This document shows, piece by piece, positions 40,877 to 41,060 of a stretch of 41,060 nt of DNA. The translations under genes and the position numbers were made by a program. Location of the stretch: NCBI RefSeq assembly GCF_003231305.1, contig NZ_QKVM01000054.1, forward strand, positions 1 to 41,060, read 5' to 3'. The DNA comes from Pseudomonas sichuanensis (GTDB lineage Bacteria; Pseudomonadota; Gammaproteobacteria; Pseudomonadales; Pseudomonadaceae). The notes beneath the pieces were generated by a model that did not search any database, had not been told where the DNA came from, and saw only the letters and a list, made by a program, of their open reading frames with translations. The number at the start of each line of letters is the position of its first letter. Position 1 is the stretch's first letter.

Positions 40877-41060
40877 TCAGCCGCCAATGCGAATGATCGG
40901 TTTGAGAGTGATGCCTTTTTCGCTGTCTTCGGCTGCCTGGTTGATGTCCTCGAAGCTATAGAACTTCACCAGCTTGTCGAAGGGGAAACGCCCTTGCAGG
41001 TAAAGGGAGACGAGCTCGGGAATGAACTTCTGCGGCACACTGTCACCTTCAACAATGCCT
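40877..41060 (-). CDS. Zinc-dependent alcohol dehydrogenase, C-terminal end only
   Basis: The visible 60 residues (GIVEGDSVPQKFIPELVSLY, then LQGRFPFDKLVKFYSFEDIN and QAAEDSEKGITLKPIIRIGG) match the C-terminus of aryl/benzyl-type NAD-dependent medium-chain alcohol dehydrogenases: the FPFDKLVKFY segment and the final PIIRI strand. The catalytic zinc-binding part is beyond the window edge. It is the upstream gene of the porin-like and AcoR-like pair and probably oxidises an alcohol to its aldehyde. Confidence 0.8.
   Translation of the reverse strand, partial: GIVEGDSVPQKFIPELVSLYLQGRFPFDKLVKFYSFEDINQAAEDSEKGITLKPIIRIGG

Overview
This window looks like the chromosome of a fluorescent-type Pseudomonas. 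The glpF-glpK-glpR-glpD order with GlpR-like operators, the PrtN-type phage regulators, the ybaK remnant next to glpF, rulB-like DNA as an integration target and the GC-rich codon use all point there. All assignments come from reading the sequence; no database search was run.

Layout. (1) About 1-9.8 kb is accessory DNA. It holds the C-terminal end of a phage-type integrase, two small paralogous genes, three promoterless gene cassettes each followed by an attC-like site of about 76 bp (an integron-type cassette cluster with no integron integrase in view), and the early region of a lambdoid prophage. The prophage part has a leftward operon with two PrtN-like regulators, a DHH-family protein, DUF2303/YfdQ, a YfdP-like protein, a KilAC-like protein and a dNMP kinase. 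It also has a CI-like repressor, Cro, CII and a truncated TraR/DksA-like gene. No structural phage genes are seen. (2) About 9.8-22.3 kb is a metabolic block entirely on the minus strand: glpF, glpK, glpR and glpD, followed by pyk, a 56-codon small gene, eno, tpiA, gapN and gpmI. Together these encode glycerol uptake, conversion to DHAP, and a complete route from DHAP to pyruvate that uses a non-phosphorylating GAPDH (GapN) in place of GapA plus Pgk. (3) About 22.4-25.2 kb is a scar zone with a ybaK pseudogene, IS66 remnants, a broken XRE regulator and an intact periplasmic cytochrome P460. (4) About 25.2-35.7 kb holds two complete, divergently transcribed four-gene recombination modules. Each has three tyrosine recombinases plus a small HTH/coiled-coil protein, matching the ginABCD operon that defines GInt genomic islands. 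They sit head to head around an 80-bp remnant of a rulB/umuC-type gene. (5) About 35.7-38 kb is a graveyard: two Tn3-family terminal repeats, a truncated yjiK/SdiA-regulated gene, a frameshifted Tn3-type tnpA end, a broken IS5-family (IS427-like) transposase and a broken aromatic aminotransferase. (6) About 38-41 kb holds an AcoR-like sigma-54 activator, a Phenol_MetA_deg-type outer-membrane protein and the end of a zinc alcohol dehydrogenase, probably one alcohol-catabolism locus.

Functional reading. The central block is a self-contained glycerol-to-pyruvate module whose use of GapN would trade one substrate-level ATP for NADPH. The strongest unusual signals are this pathway cluster, the head-to-head pair of diverged GInt-type modules sharing a rulB target fragment, the cassette cluster next to prophage genes, and repeated hairpins carrying an anti-Shine-Dalgarno-like sequence between the prophage cro and cII genes.
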